Positions 31,679 through 32,289 of a stretch of 32,289 nucleotides of DNA are shown piece after piece. Source of the stretch: JBFEUI01 sp041547565. GTDB lineage: Bacteria; Pseudomonadota; Gammaproteobacteria; Thiohalomonadales; Thiohalomonadaceae. Under the pieces are notes generated by a model that saw only the letters and a list, made by a program, of their open reading frames with translations, did not search any database and had not been told where the DNA came from. Made by a program: the position numbers and the translations under genes. Where the stretch lies: assembly GCA_041547565.1 (NCBI GenBank), contig JBFEUI010000023.1, positions 1 to 32,289 on the forward strand, in the 5' to 3' direction. The stretch's first letter is position 1. The number at the start of each line of letters is the position of its first letter.

Positions 31679-32055
31679 AAACTCTCTCCCTTTATTATCA
31701 TGAACAATCCAAACAGGAATCCAGCAAGACTTACCGCAAGCAGAACATACTGCACCACCGAATTCCCCATCGTGCTCACCCTGGCGCGGCCATCAGCGGC
31801 CACTTCAATATCGATCCTCTGTCCCACACTGGCACCCTGGATAGACATACTGTTTTTAAAACGTCTTGTATCACCCAGAAACGAGTACTCGACTACAGGG
31901 TAATGCCCACCGTTGCGGGCACGCTTCAGATCAATAATACGTCCCTCGACTACCCGTGCATTTTGAAAACGGCGGTTTTCATCCCGCTGATAGAGAAATA
32001 TTGCGAAAAAGAGAAACGATGCGGCAAAGGCTATCATCCCGATAAATGCTTCCAT
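31675..32055 (-). CDS. DUF3592 membrane protein
   Basis: This 126-residue protein has a first membrane helix (about 5-22), a soluble part and a second helix (about 100-120). The middle has ARVVEGRIIDLKRARNGGHYPVVEYSFLGDTRRFKNSMSIQGASVGQRIDIEV, the DUF3592 pattern. DUF3592 proteins are widespread, beta-rich and uncharacterised. The downstream membrane gene overlaps by ATGA, so the two form a unit. AGGGAGA lies about ten bases before the ATG. Confidence 0.85.
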   Translation of the reverse strand: MEAFIGMIAFAASFLFFAIFLYQRDENRRFQNARVVEGRIIDLKRARNGGHYPVVEYSFLGDTRRFKNSMSIQGASVGQRIDIEVAADGRARVSTMGNSVVQYVLLAVSLAGFLFGLFMIIKGESL

Positions 32056-32100
32056 TCTTGTTATTAGTCTCCCTGGATTTACTTTTCGTTATTCACATCA

Positions 32101-32119
32101 AAAGGGCTCTGCCCCCTTT
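32101..32119. repeat. Short GC hairpin AAAGGG/CCCTTT
   Basis: AAAGGG (32101-32106) and CCCTTT (32114-32119) form a stem with a 7-base loop. On the minus strand only a short T run follows. It may be a weak terminator for an unseen gene to the right, or part of the repeated region that starts at 32130. No gene can be supported in 32056-32289. Confidence 0.35.
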
Positions 32120-32129
32120 AATTATAATA

Positions 32130-32183
32130 GGGGTCTGAATGTACCTCCCCAAATATTCAACGCAATCAAACTACTCTGACCCC
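32130..32183. repeat. Inverted pair of GGGGTC-type repeats
   Basis: GGGGTCTGA (32130-32138) on the plus strand faces ACTCTGACCCC (32173-32183), whose complement is GGGGTCAGAGT, with 34 bases between. Together with 31404-31432 and 26084-26120, this gives three sites of a related core within 6 kb. A dispersed REP-like or MITE-like element is likely; no transposase gene is present in the window. Confidence 0.5.
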
Positions 32184-32289
32184 ATTGTTTCCCCAATCAT
32201 TATTCCAAGCTTAGATATAGCTGCTTAATTTGGTTATACCATGACATTATCGTTCCAACTCGTCGCGTTGCTGTACTACGACTCATGCC

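Noticed and set aside
1..32289. CRISPR array, tRNA, rRNA or prophage
   Set aside because: No regularly spaced repeats, no cloverleaf-type sequence and no phage or transposase genes were found.

Overview
The window looks like a stretch of gammaproteobacterial chromosome with moderately high G+C. MltC, DbpA, MscL, PsiE and YjdM/PhnA are recognisable, and there are many Gram-negative lipoproteins, an outer-membrane porin and c-di-GMP enzymes with long periplasmic or sensor parts. No tRNA, rRNA, CRISPR array, transposase or prophage gene was seen. The order or genus cannot be fixed from the sequence; a free-living, possibly sulfur-cycle, gammaproteobacterium is only a guess. Most genes lie on the minus strand, gaps are short (none above 300 bases), and several convergent pairs nearly touch.

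Positions 1-7342 are rich in cell-envelope and thiol genes. They hold a membrane-anchored CGPC thioredoxin, lipoprotein transglycosylase MltC, a NnrU/ICMT-like membrane methyltransferase, a YcbB-type L,D-transpeptidase coupled to a CAVC thioredoxin, an orphan MbcA/ParS/Xre-type protein, a TauE/SafE permease and a SPOR-domain protein. MltC, the transpeptidase and the SPOR protein all act on peptidoglycan. Positions 7343-14229 hold a DUF1223 protein, a GFA-type zinc protein, the overlapping GDYXXLXY/DUF2157 pair, an MscL with a zinc-ribbon tail, a CopD-like membrane protein, a lipoprotein and several small exported or membrane proteins.

Positions 14291-19977 form a signalling and transport block. 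It has a Cache-type diguanylate cyclase with an intact inhibitory site, a three-gene set of small proteins around PsiE, an ABC-2 exporter on the plus strand, and an EAL phosphodiesterase fused to a CZB zinc-sensing domain. Positions 20109-24769 are a run of small secreted proteins and lipoproteins of unknown role, interrupted by an SRAP (YedK/HMCES) DNA-crosslink protein, and including one CxxCH protein and PhnA/YjdM.

Positions 24969-32289 carry a porin, a secreted unknown protein, DbpA, a spermidine-synthase-like methyltransferase, a DUF2938 membrane protein, an unknown 135-residue protein, a NYN-LOTUS predicted RNase and two small membrane proteins (one DUF3592). The right end has lower G+C and GGGGTCAG-type palindromes, which suggests more accessory DNA. 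The most interesting single items are the EAL-CZB fusion, the NYN-LOTUS protein with its unknown neighbour, the transpeptidase/thioredoxin coupling and the cluster of unknown exported proteins. No clear-cut new multi-gene system could be proved from sequence alone.
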